From contig DAHUZG010000052.1 in NCBI GenBank assembly GCA_027306715.1, positions 1-8,209 on the forward strand: a DNA stretch of 8,209 nt. Direction: 5' to 3'. The stretch is from Acidimicrobiaceae bacterium. Lineage in GTDB: Bacteria > Actinomycetota > Acidimicrobiia > Acidimicrobiales > Bog-793. Of this stretch, positions 1 through 5,818 are shown piece after piece. Both the position numbers and the translations under genes were made by a program. The notes under the pieces were generated by a model. It worked only from the letters and a program-made list of their open reading frames with translations. It ran no database searches and was not told the origin of the DNA. How positions within the stretch are numbered: the first letter of the stretch is position 1; each line of letters opens with the position of its first letter.

Positions 1-228
1 ATCGAGGGCGTCGACATCGTCGTCCACTACGACCCGCCCGAAGACCACAAGGCCTACCTGCACCGCTCGGGCCGCACGGCCCGAGCGGGCTCGAGCGGCG
101 TCGTCGTCACCCTCGTGCTGTGGGACCAGGAGCTCGCCGTCGAGCGCCTGCAACGCCGCCTCGGCCTGAGCCAGCCCGTGACCGAGGTCTTCTCCAACAA
201 CCCGATCCTCGGCACGCTCGCCTCGTGA
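1..228 (+). CDS. DEAD-box RNA helicase, C-terminal fragment (5' end outside window)
   Basis: This is the last 75 residues of an ATP-dependent RNA helicase of superfamily 2, open from base 1 and ending at TGA 226-228. Residues 1-13 (IEGVDIVVHYDPP) match the motif V region of the RecA-like domain 2. Residues 21-30 (HRSGRTARAG) are motif VI, whose arginines contact ATP in this family. After motif VI come about 45 residues with no basic or glycine-rich tail, so the protein ends soon after the helicase core, as in compact RhlE-like members. The motifs make the family assignment safe. The N-terminal domain is not visible, so the subfamily and RNA substrate cannot be given. The stop codon overlaps the start of the next gene (GTGA), which suggests co-transcription and coupled translation. 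Confidence 0.93.
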   Translation: MEGVDIVVHYDPPEDHKAYLHRSGRTARAGSSGVVVTLVLWDQELAVERLQRRLGLSQPVTEVFSNNPILGTLAS

Positions 229-947
229 GCCGGGACGGCGGCGCCGACCCCTGGTACTTCCGCCAGCTCCTCGCCGGGCGTGACCTCGCCGCCGACGACG
301 GGCTGGCCGTCCAGATGCGGAACTACGCCTACGCGATCGGGGACCGCCCGAGCGGCGAGGCGCTCCTCGTCGATCCCGCCTACGCCCCGTCGGAGCTGCT
401 CGACATCCTGCACGCCGACGGGATGCGCCTCGTCGGGGTCGTGCTCACCCACTACCACGCCGACCACGCCGGCGGCAGCCTCGCCGGCTCTGCGGTGCGC
501 GGGGTGGCCGACCTGCTCGAGCTGGCGGAGGTGCCGGTGCACGTGCAGCGTGACGAGCTCGAGTGGCTCGTGCTCGCCACCGGCCTGCCGGAGGCGAGCT
601 TCGCCGCCCATGCCCCGGGCGACGTCCTCACCGCCGGCGAGCTCGAGATGCAGCTGCTGCACACGCCCGGCCACACTCCTGGCAGCCAGTGCCTTCTGGC
701 AGCCGGGCGCCTGCTCACCGGGGACACGCTCTTCTTGACCGGATGCGGGCGGACCGACCTCCCCGGCGGAGATCCCGGCGCTCTCTACTCGAGCCTGGCG
801 GGGCTGGCGAAGTTGCCGGCGGCGACCGAGGTCTTCGCCGGTCACGCGTACGACGTCGCTCCGTCGGCGGATCTCGGCGAGCTGCGCCAGCGCAACCCCG
901 TCCTGTTCCCCCGCAGCAGCGAGGAGTGGCGCGCCCGCTTCAGCTGA
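225..947 (+). CDS. MBL-fold metallo-hydrolase, glyoxalase II-like
   Basis: A 240-residue hydrolase of the metallo-beta-lactamase fold. All metal-binding motifs are present. They are THYHADH (His76, His78, Asp80, His81), HTPGHT (His146, His150), TGDTLF (Asp167) and a C-terminal GHAYD (His207), giving a complete dinuclear site. The string GCGRTD after TGDTLF is typical of the glyoxalase II / persulfide dioxygenase-like branch. That branch acts on thioesters or persulfides, but the exact substrate cannot be read from sequence. There is no beta-CASP region, so an RNase is unlikely. The chosen start is GTG 225, overlapping the helicase stop by four bases. The frame is open back to 120, but residues upstream of 225 are an Arg/Pro/Ala shadow of the helicase gene. 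No signal peptide is seen, so it is probably cytoplasmic. Confidence 0.92.
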   Translation: MSRDGGADPWYFRQLLAGRDLAADDGLAVQMRNYAYAIGDRPSGEALLVDPAYAPSELLDILHADGMRLVGVVLTHYHADHAGGSLAGSAVRGVADLLELAEVPVHVQRDELEWLVLATGLPEASFAAHAPGDVLTAGELEMQLLHTPGHTPGSQCLLAAGRLLTGDTLFLTGCGRTDLPGGDPGALYSSLAGLAKLPAATEVFAGHAYDVAPSADLGELRQRNPVLFPRSSEEWRARFS

Positions 948-1003
948 CCCTCCAGGCCGTCGCCAGGTTTGCTGCATGCGGCGGGCGGGCAGTCACGGCG
1001 GCG

Positions 1004-1010
1004 AAGGAGG
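1004..1010 (+). promoter_or_regulatory. Shine-Dalgarno site AAGGAGG
   Basis: A near-perfect AAGGAGG lies six bases before ATG 1017. It fixes the start of the DUF6458-type gene there rather than at the in-frame ATG-like codon 969, which would add 16 mostly Arg/Gly residues. Confidence 0.85.
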
Positions 1011-1016
1011 TTCACT

Positions 1017-1292
1017 ATGGCAATCGGCACTGGAATCCTGCTGTTCGCCGTCGGCGCGATCCTCCGTTTCGCCGTGTATTACAGCGTGCGGGGCGTCGCC
1101 ATCGGCACCGTCGGCATCATCTTGATGCTCGTCGGGGCGGTCGGCGTGATCATCGGCCTCATGCTCCGCTCACCGTGGGCGCAGCGCTCCCGCACCTCGC
1201 ACCGCGTCGTCGACGAGGTCGGCGGCGCACCAACGGCGGTGCGCGAGGAGACGATCGAGCACGAGACTCCCCCGGCGGTCGGGCGCTACTGA
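1017..1292 (+). CDS. DUF6458-type small membrane protein
   Basis: A 91-residue protein with two predicted transmembrane helices, about residues 3-22 and 29-50, followed by a charged cytoplasmic-type tail of about 40 residues rich in Arg and Glu. The opening MAIGTGILLFAVGAILRFAV and the second helix TVGIILMLVGAVGVIIGLM match the pattern I know for the actinobacterial DUF6458 family, which is recalled and not searched. The function of that family is unknown. The ATG has an excellent ribosome binding site. The gene is 69 bases downstream of the hydrolase and is followed at once by a hairpin, so it may be the last gene of the unit or stand alone. Confidence 0.85.
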   Translation: MAIGTGILLFAVGAILRFAVYYSVRGVAIGTVGIILMLVGAVGVIIGLMLRSPWAQRSRTSHRVVDEVGGAPTAVREETIEHETPPAVGRY

Positions 1293-1311
1293 GCGCCTGA
1301 CCACAGGCGCT
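1292..1311 (+). terminator. Hairpin on the stop codon, probable terminator
   Basis: An 8-bp perfect stem (AGCGCCTG / CAGGCGCT) with an ACCA tetraloop begins on the last base of the DUF6458-type stop codon. No T-run follows, only TTGACC. It would be a U-less hairpin terminator or an mRNA 3'-end stabiliser. Position and perfect pairing support the call; termination itself is inferred. Confidence 0.55.
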
Positions 1312-1504
1312 TGACCACCGGGCGCTCGGCGGCCCGAGAGGGCCGGCCGGCGGGATGCGGGCGGCGGCCCGGGGCGGGCACGTCTCGCGGGGAGCACCCC
1401 GAGGCGGTGCACGCTCTGGCCGCCGCCCCGTCGCGCCCGGCGTCGGAGAGCCCCCGGGCGGTGGCCGCCGGCGGGCTCCCGGCCCGCGCCTCGGCGCCGG
1501 GTGA

Positions 1505-1526
1505 CGTCGCCGGCCGGCCGGCGACG
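1505..1526. repeat. 22-bp perfect palindrome
   Basis: CGTCGCCGGCC is followed immediately by its exact reverse complement, with no spacer. It could form a cruciform or RNA hairpin, or bind a dimeric regulator. It ends 10 bases before the TAACGT patch, so it overlaps where a -35 box for the gene at 1599 would lie. GC-only sequence makes chance palindromes more likely, but 11 perfect base pairs is long. Confidence 0.7.
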
Positions 1527-1587
1527 GCCACCGCGATAACGTTGCCGGACGCGACGCTTGACGGCCGGGCGTCTCCTGAGCGCGGAA

Positions 1588-1593
1588 GAGGTG
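1588..1593 (+). promoter_or_regulatory. Shine-Dalgarno site GAGGTG
   Basis: GAGGTG lies five bases before ATG 1599. It supports a 63-residue product rather than a version starting about 290 bases upstream or at the internal ATG 1611. Confidence 0.65.
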
Positions 1594-1598
1594 GTCAC

Positions 1599-1790
1599 AT
1601 GACCGGCACGATGAGCTCCTTCCTGCTCAGCCTTGGCCTCGCCTTCCCGATCTCAGCGGCCGCCTGCGTGTGGTTGACCTGGCGTCGAAGCGCTTCCCGG
1701 CGCATGGCCCTCGTGCCGGCGAAGGTTCCCACCCGGTACCGGCGCCCGCCGAGCGGAACGACCGGCACCGCGCGCCAGACCGGCTGTTGA
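1599..1790 (+). CDS. Small single-pass membrane protein, uncharacterised
   Basis: A 63-residue protein I do not recognise. Residues 7-28 (starting SFLLSLGLAFPISAAACVWL) form one hydrophobic segment. WRRSASRR follows, and then a basic, proline-rich tail of about 30 residues ending in Cys. By the positive-inside rule the tail should be cytoplasmic. No catalytic motif is visible. A reasonable ribosome binding site precedes the ATG, and the stop lies 19 bases from the stop of the convergent ABC permease. Because the region is so GC-rich, an N-terminally extended version from TTG 1311 cannot be fully excluded, but its sequence is low-complexity. The gene is plausible, not proven. Confidence 0.6.
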   Translation: MTGTMSSFLLSLGLAFPISAAACVWLTWRRSASRRMALVPAKVPTRYRRPPSGTTGTARQTGC

Positions 1791-1812
1791 GCAGCTCAGG
1801 CGCCGGTGCTCA
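1788..1812. terminator. Weak bidirectional terminator candidate between convergent genes
   Basis: TGAGCA at 1788-1793 pairs with TGCTCA at 1807-1812 across a 13-base loop. The two arms contain the stop codons of the two convergent genes. The stem is only 6 bp and has no T-run, so the terminator role is tentative. The loop contains a second copy of the arm (GCTCA), which allows an alternative pairing. Confidence 0.3.
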
Positions 1813-2664
1813 GGCGTCACGACGGACGAGGGTCACCGCGCCGATCAGCAGCAGAACGGCGGTGTAGACGCAGAGCATGGCGAAGCCGGCCCAGGGCGTG
1901 AACAGGTGCGGGTCGGTGCGCAGGGAGATCATCGTCCGGCCGATGGCGTCGGGAAGGAATCGCTGGACGGAGTTGGCGATCGAGCTCGGCAGGGCGGCGA
2001 CGACGATCGGCAGCACGAGCAGCGCGGCGACGAAGGCGCCGATGGCTCCGGCGGTGTGGCGGATGATCGTGGCGAGGCCGAGGGCGAACAGCCCGAGCAC
2101 GCAGAGGTAGAGCCCGCTCCCGACGACCGCACGCAACGCGCCCGGGCTCGACAGCGTCGTGTGCACCGCGGGCGCCGAGAGCAGCGACTGGCCGAGGAAG
2201 TAGGAGACGAACGCCACCACCTCGGAGACGGCGAGCGCGACGACACCGAAGACGGCGACCTTGGCGGCGAGCACGAGTGGCCGCCGCGGCGTGGCCGAGA
2301 GCGTGGCGCGGATCGTGCCCGTGCCGTACTCGCCGCTCATCACGAGGATCCCGAGCACGCCGATGACGAACTGGGCGAAGAAGACGCCGATCAGGCTGAC
2401 GCGGGTGGCGTCGAAGCCGAACTCCTGGCCCGGGGCCCAATGGGCGCGGGTCTCGGCGGTGGCGATGGCGCCGATGCCGATGCTCAGCACGACGATGAGG
2501 GCGAGCGACCACATCGTCGAGCGGACCGTGCGCATCTTCGTCCACTCCGAGCGCAATAGCCCCGACATCTTGTAGTGACCAGGGGGCTGGGCGACCGGCG
2601 CCGGCGCGACGCCGACGGTCCTGGCGCTGACCGTGCCTGCTCCCAAGCTGCGTCCGGTGCTCAT
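1810..2664 (-). CDS. ABC-2 type transporter permease
   Basis: A 284-residue integral membrane subunit of an ABC exporter, partner of the ATPase encoded just upstream. After a 32-residue Pro/Ala-rich N-terminal tail comes RSEWTKMRTVRSTMWSLAL, the usual opening of actinobacterial ABC-2 permeases. Six hydrophobic segments follow at about residues 50-70, 90-112, 130-155, 178-200, 203-226 and 256-281. A conserved-looking GEYGTGTIRATLSATPRR loop lies between segments 2 and 3, the hallmark of this permease family. The ATG start overlaps the ATPase stop by four bases (ATGA), so translation is probably coupled. A later Met (residue 33) lacks a ribosome binding site. The substrate cannot be inferred; relatives export antibiotics, peptides or lipids. 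Confidence 0.9.
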   Translation of the reverse strand: MSTGRSLGAGTVSARTVGVAPAPVAQPPGHYKMSGLLRSEWTKMRTVRSTMWSLALIVVLSIGIGAIATAETRAHWAPGQEFGFDATRVSLIGVFFAQFVIGVLGILVMSGEYGTGTIRATLSATPRRPLVLAAKVAVFGVVALAVSEVVAFVSYFLGQSLLSAPAVHTTLSSPGALRAVVGSGLYLCVLGLFALGLATIIRHTAGAIGAFVAALLVLPIVVAALPSSIANSVQRFLPDAIGRTMISLRTDPHLFTPWAGFAMLCVYTAVLLLIGAVTLVRRDA

Positions 2665-3596
2665 CGCGTCCCCCCGTCGGTCGGGCTGAGCGGCGACTCG
2701 CCGCGGAACTCGATGCTGTCCTCGGTGAGCTCCATGAAGGCCTCCTCGAGCGAGGCGGCGTGCGGCGCCAGCTCGTGCAGCACGAGCTGGAGCGAGCCCG
2801 CCAGCTCGCCGATCTGTTGCGCCTCGAGCCCGCGGACGCTCATCGAGCCGTCGTGCTCGTGCACCACCGACGCCCCCCCGGCCTCGAGAGCCTGGCGCAG
2901 GCGCTCGGGCTCGCGAGCGCGCACGCTGACGTAGCCCTGCGAGCTCTGCGCGGTGAGGTCGCCGATCGAGGTCTCGACGATGAGGCGCCCGCGCCCGATC
3001 ACGATCACGTCGTCGGCGGTGAGGGCCATCTCGCTCATCAGATGGCTCGAGACGAACACGGTGCGGCCCTCGCGCGCCAGCGACTTGAGCAGGTTCCGCA
3101 CCCAGCGGATGCCGTCGGGGTCGAGCCCGTTGACCGGCTCGTCGAAGAGCAGCACCGAGGGGTCGCCGAGGAGCGCAGCAGCGATGCCGAGACGCTGGCC
3201 CATGCCGAGCGAGAACTTGCCGGCGCGCCGCCCGGCCACCTCGCTCAGCCCGACGAGCTCGAGGACGTCGTCGATCCGGCGGGAGGGGATGCCGTGGGTG
3301 TCGGCGAGCATCTGCAGGTGCCCCCGCGCCGAGCGGCCGGGGTGGATCGCCTTCGCCTCGAGCAGCGCGCCGACCTCGTGGAGCGGCCAGGCGAGGTCGT
3401 GGTAGCGCTTGCCGTTGACCGTCGCCGTGCCGGCGCCCGGCAGGTCGAGGCCCATCACCATTCGCATCGTCGTCGACTTGCCGGACCCGTTCGGACCGAG
3501 GAAGCCGGTGACGACGCCCGGGCGGACGGTGAAGCTCAGGTCGGCGACGGCGAGCTTGTCGCCGTAGCGCTTGGTGAGGCCTCTCGCCTCGATCAT
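2661..3596 (-). CDS. ABC transporter ATP-binding protein, BcrA/NatA-like exporter type
   Basis: A 311-residue ATPase that powers export through the ABC-2 permease. Visible motifs are Walker A GPNGSGKST (34-42), signature SLGMGQ (129-134), Walker B VLLFDE (148-153, catalytic Glu153), D-loop GLDP (157-160) and the H-loop His185 in VFVSSH. At the Q-loop position the sequence reads GALLEAKAIHPGRSA, with Glu80 where many ABC ATPases have Gln; I recall this form in exporter ATPases of the bacitracin-resistance type. About 95 residues after residue 215 form the C-terminal extension usual for this subgroup. ATG 3596 gives the canonical MIEARGLTKRYG opening and has GAGGA seven bases upstream. The frame runs open to 3665, but that extension is an acidic and low-complexity shadow. 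Confidence 0.95.
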   Translation of the reverse strand: MIEARGLTKRYGDKLAVADLSFTVRPGVVTGFLGPNGSGKSTTMRMVMGLDLPGAGTATVNGKRYHDLAWPLHEVGALLEAKAIHPGRSARGHLQMLADTHGIPSRRIDDVLELVGLSEVAGRRAGKFSLGMGQRLGIAAALLGDPSVLLFDEPVNGLDPDGIRWVRNLLKSLAREGRTVFVSSHLMSEMALTADDVIVIGRGRLIVETSIGDLTAQSSQGYVSVRAREPERLRQALEAGGASVVHEHDGSMSVRGLEAQQIGELAGSLQLVLHELAPHAASLEEAFMELTEDSIEFRGESPLSPTDGGTR

Positions 3597-3603
3597 CTCC
3601 GCA

Positions 3604-3608
3604 TCCTC
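3604..3608 (-). promoter_or_regulatory. Shine-Dalgarno site GAGGA for the ABC ATPase
   Basis: Read on the minus strand, GAGGA lies seven bases before ATG 3596. It decides that start over the longer open frame. A second GGAG touches the ATG directly and is too close to serve. Confidence 0.6.
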
Positions 3609-3627
3609 ATCGTCGTCCTCTCGCTCG

Positions 3628-3643
3628 GGTCCAGCCCTGGACC
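3628..3643. promoter_or_regulatory. Inverted repeat GGTCCAG-CC-CTGGACC, candidate operator
   Basis: Two perfect 7-bp arms are separated by two bases, directly upstream of the ABC operon. Compact dyads like this suit a dimeric regulator such as the NarL-type response regulator encoded across the spacer. In the exporter mRNA the same sequence could instead form a hairpin with a very small loop, so a DNA-binding site seems likelier. Regulation is inferred. Confidence 0.45.
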
Positions 3644-3768
3644 AAGCGTGACATCGAGGGCGCACGAAGTCGTCGCCCTGGGGTCGTGACCTGGCGTACT
3701 CCCGTGGTCGTACGGCTCAGTCTGCCCGAGGCGACCGCAGGCCGATGCCCCGCGGCCACCAAGCTCGC

Positions 3769-3774
3769 TACTCT
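3769..3774 (+). promoter_or_regulatory. -10 box TACTCT, possible leaderless promoter of the kinase gene
   Basis: TACTCT fits the actinobacterial -10 pattern TAnnnT. Its last base is eight positions before the A of ATG 3782, so transcription would begin at or next to the start codon. No Shine-Dalgarno sequence precedes that ATG, which is consistent with a leaderless mRNA. The -35 region 17 bases upstream (TGCCCC) is poor. Confidence 0.45.
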
Positions 3775-3781
3775 GCGCGAA

Positions 3782-5059
3782 ATGGACCTCGGCAGCGACC
3801 CCCAGGCGACGCCCCGGCCACCCTTGCTGCACCGCGTCGCCGAGAGCCAGCTGCAGGTGCTCGACCTCGCGCTCGCCGGCATCCTCGGCCTCGTCGTGGC
3901 AGCGCACGCCGTGCGCCTGTGGCGCGACGGCGGGGTCCCCGCGGCGCTCGTGGCGACCGTGGTCGTGTGGGGGCTGGCGGCGACGGCGATCGCCCTCCGC
4001 CGGCTCAGCCCCGAGCTGGCTCTCGCTTTGATGACCGCCGCAGTCGCCGTCGGGCTCGGCTCGTCGCTCGCCTCGTCATTTCCGGGCCTGCTGATCGCCC
4101 TGCCGATGTACCAGATGGCGGCGACCCGCCCGCGCCGCCGGTCGATGCCCACCGCCGGGGCGGAGATCTGCGCCCTCGTGCTCGTCGCCGCCGCCGCCAG
4201 CCGCGTTGCGAGCTCGGCCCTCGGCGCGGTGGCGGGCGGCCCGCACGACGCGAGCGCTGCGCTCGGCGCGGCGGTGGTCGCCATTGCCGCCTTCTTCGTC
4301 GGCGACAGCGTGCGCGTGCGGCGGGTCTACGTCGCCGGCCTCGCCGAGCAGGCCGCTCAGCGCCAGCGCGAGGCGGTCGAGCGCGCCCAGCGCTCGGTCG
4401 CCGAGGAGCGCCTGCAGATCGCCCGCGAGCTGCACGACGTCGTCGCCCACAGCCTGAGCGTGATCGCGATCCAGTCCGGGGTCGGCCGCCACGTCATCGA
4501 CGCCAACCCCGCAGAGGCCAAGCGCGCCCTCGTCGCTGTCGAGCAGACGAGCCGCGGCGCCCTCGACGAGCTGCGCCGGATGCTCGGCGTGCTCCGCGGA
4601 GCAGAGCACGGGCCCGCCGATCGCGCGCCCGCCCCGGGCGTCGAGACCTTGCCGCTGCTCGTCGAGCAGGTCCGTGCGGCAGGCATCCCCGTCGAGCTCG
4701 ACCTCGTGAGCGACCTGGCGCGCTCGCACTCGCTCTCGCCGGGCGCTGCGCTCTCGGTCTACCGCATCGTCCAGGAGGCGCTCACCAATGTCGTCAAGCA
4801 CGCCGGCCCCGCCAGCGCCCATGTGGAGCTTCGCGACGAGGGCGGCGACCTCGTCATCGAGGTGCTCGACGACGGACGCGGAGCCGGCGTGGCGGCCCCC
4901 TATCCGGGCTCGGCTCCCGACCCCGCCCCGCACCACGGGCTCGTCGGGATGCGGGAGCGGGTCGCTCTCTTCGGCGGCTCTTTCACCGCGGGACCTCGGT
5001 CTGAGGGCGGGTTCGGCGTGCTCGCACGCTTCCCCGCCGAACGGGTTCTGGCGGGGTGA
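3782..5059 (+). CDS. Two-component sensor histidine kinase, DesK/NarL-partner type (HisKA_3)
   Basis: A 425-residue membrane sensor kinase that phosphorylates the response regulator encoded next. Residues 26-47, 52-73, 77-97, 100-114, 128-150 and 159-174 are hydrophobic and form a membrane sensor domain of up to six helices without a large extracellular domain. A helical linker (about 183-213) leads to the dimerisation box ERLQIARELHDVVAHSLSV with phospho-acceptor His218. The ATP-binding domain has an N-box (QEALTNVVKHAG, Asn336), G1 box DDGRG (363-367) and the GLVGMRERV/GGFGV region near the C terminus. ATG 3782 was chosen because a leaderless-type -10 sits just upstream. The alternative GTG 3686 would add 32 unremarkable residues. 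With no extracellular domain, the kinase probably senses something in or at the membrane. Confidence 0.93.
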   Translation: MDLGSDPQATPRPPLLHRVAESQLQVLDLALAGILGLVVAAHAVRLWRDGGVPAALVATVVVWGLAATAIALRRLSPELALALMTAAVAVGLGSSLASSFPGLLIALPMYQMAATRPRRRSMPTAGAEICALVLVAAAASRVASSALGAVAGGPHDASAALGAAVVAIAAFFVGDSVRVRRVYVAGLAEQAAQRQREAVERAQRSVAEERLQIARELHDVVAHSLSVIAIQSGVGRHVIDANPAEAKRALVAVEQTSRGALDELRRMLGVLRGAEHGPADRAPAPGVETLPLLVEQVRAAGIPVELDLVSDLARSHSLSPGAALSVYRIVQEALTNVVKHAGPASAHVELRDEGGDLVIEVLDDGRGAGVAAPYPGSAPDPAPHHGLVGMRERVALFGGSFTAGPRSEGGFGVLARFPAERVLAG

Positions 5060-5093
5060 CCACCTGCCCGCTGCCGTGCCGGCCGAGCCGGAG

Positions 5094-5753
5094 ATGATCG
5101 GCGTCGTCGTCGTCGACGACCAGACGCTCGTGCGGGCGGGGTTCCGCGTCCTTATCGAGTCCTCCGCCGACATCACCGTCCTCGGCGAGGCGGCCGACGG
5201 GAGAGAGGCCGTCGCCGTCGTCGCCGCCACCGATCCGGACGTCGTGCTGATGGACATCCGGATGCCGGAGATGGACGGGCTCGAGGCGACGCGCCGGATC
5301 CTCGCCGCAGCCGCGCCCGAGCGGACCCGCGTCCTCATCCTCACCACCTTCGAGCTCGACGAGTACGTGTACGAGGCTCTGCGCTCTGGGGCGAGCGGCT
5401 TCCTCTTGAAAGATGCCCCGCCCGAGCAGCTGCTCGAGGCGATCCGCACGGTGGCTGCGGGCAACGCCCTGCTCGCCCCGAGCGTGACACGCCGGGTCAT
5501 CTCCGAGCTCGTCAGTCGGGCACCCCAGCACGCCCGAGACGACGCACTCCTCGCTGCCCTCACCCCGCGCGAGCGAGAGGTGCTCTGCCTCGTCGCCCAC
5601 GGCTGCTCGAACGCCGAGCTGGCCGAACAGCTGCACATGAGCCCGGCGACGGCGAAGACCCACGTCAGCCGCCTCCTCGCCAAGCTCGGCGCACGAGACC
5701 GCGCCCAGCTCGTCGTCATCGCCTACGAGACCGGCGCCGTCACGCCGCGCTGA
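5094..5753 (+). CDS. Response regulator, NarL/FixJ family with LuxR-type HTH
   Basis: A 219-residue transcription factor and the cognate partner of the preceding kinase, 34 bases downstream. The receiver domain (about 1-120) has the acidic pair Asp8-Asp9, phospho-acceptor Asp54 in VLMDIRMPEMDG, switch Thr84 and conserved Lys106 in GFLLKDAPPEQL. The C-terminal domain (about 154-214) opens with LTPREREVL and holds the HTH with NAELAEQLHMSPATAKTHVSRLLAKL. Length and all key residues are normal. ATG 5094 gives the standard MIGVVVVDDQ opening, but its only GGAG touches the ATG directly, so initiation may depend on coupling to the kinase gene. GTG 5076 is an in-frame alternative adding six residues. 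Likely targets are the divergent ABC operon and its own promoter, by inference from gene order. Confidence 0.94.
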   Translation: MIGVVVVDDQTLVRAGFRVLIESSADITVLGEAADGREAVAVVAATDPDVVLMDIRMPEMDGLEATRRILAAAAPERTRVLILTTFELDEYVYEALRSGASGFLLKDAPPEQLLEAIRTVAAGNALLAPSVTRRVISELVSRAPQHARDDALLAALTPREREVLCLVAHGCSNAELAEQLHMSPATAKTHVSRLLAKLGARDRAQLVVIAYETGAVTPR

Positions 5754-5766
5754 GAACAGCCTTTTT
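5749..5766 (+). terminator. Short hairpin with T-run after the response regulator
   Basis: GCTG-AGAA-CAGC, starting two bases before the stop codon, is followed by CTTTTT, the only T-run of five in this part of the window. The stem is just 4 bp, so it is a weak intrinsic terminator candidate. The T-run in such GC-rich DNA is what makes it notable. Confidence 0.35.
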
Positions 5767-5806
5767 GGCCGCCCGCGCCGGGGAGGTCGACCGCTGCGCC
5801 GGACGC

Positions 5807-5812
5807 GAGACT
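5807..5812 (+). promoter_or_regulatory. Possible -10 box GAGACT close to the MFS start
   Basis: GAGACT differs by one base from TAGACT, a common actinobacterial -10, and ends seven bases before the A of ATG 5819. That is the spacing expected for a leaderless transcript, and no Shine-Dalgarno site is present. No good -35 is seen, so this is a low-confidence call. Confidence 0.25.
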
Positions 5813-5818
5813 GTCCAC

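Larger units (their letters stand above)
1312..1598. other. Gene-poor, extremely GC-rich intergenic stretch
   Basis: I see no convincing gene in these roughly 290 bases. One plus-strand frame is open from TTG 1311 into the next gene. Its translation is low-complexity Ala/Gly/Pro/Arg, and composition this extreme leaves all frames open by chance. The minus-strand reading is equally Arg/Gly/Ala-rich. The stretch holds a 22-bp palindrome at 1505-1526. A short AT-richer patch, GATAACGTT at 1535-1543, may be part of a promoter for the gene at 1599, with TAACGT 1537-1542 as a possible -10. Confidence 0.5.
3597..3781. promoter_or_regulatory. Divergent intergenic region of the ABC exporter and the two-component system
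   Basis: These 185 bases separate two operons transcribed away from each other, so promoters for both must lie here or just inside the genes. The plus-strand promoter candidate is at 3769-3774. I could not pick a convincing minus-strand -10/-35 pair. The region contains a spaced dyad at 3628-3643, 32 bases upstream of the ATPase start. Confidence 0.55.

Noticed and set aside
3686..3781. GTG 3686 as start of the histidine kinase
   Set aside because: It adds 32 residues without family features and has no clear ribosome binding site. ATG 3782 has a leaderless-type -10. Kept as a possible alternative.
4076..5719. A 547-codon open frame on the minus strand opposite the kinase and regulator genes
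   Set aside because: It is an antisense shadow. The plus strand carries all kinase and regulator motifs, while the antisense product is low-complexity with no domain.
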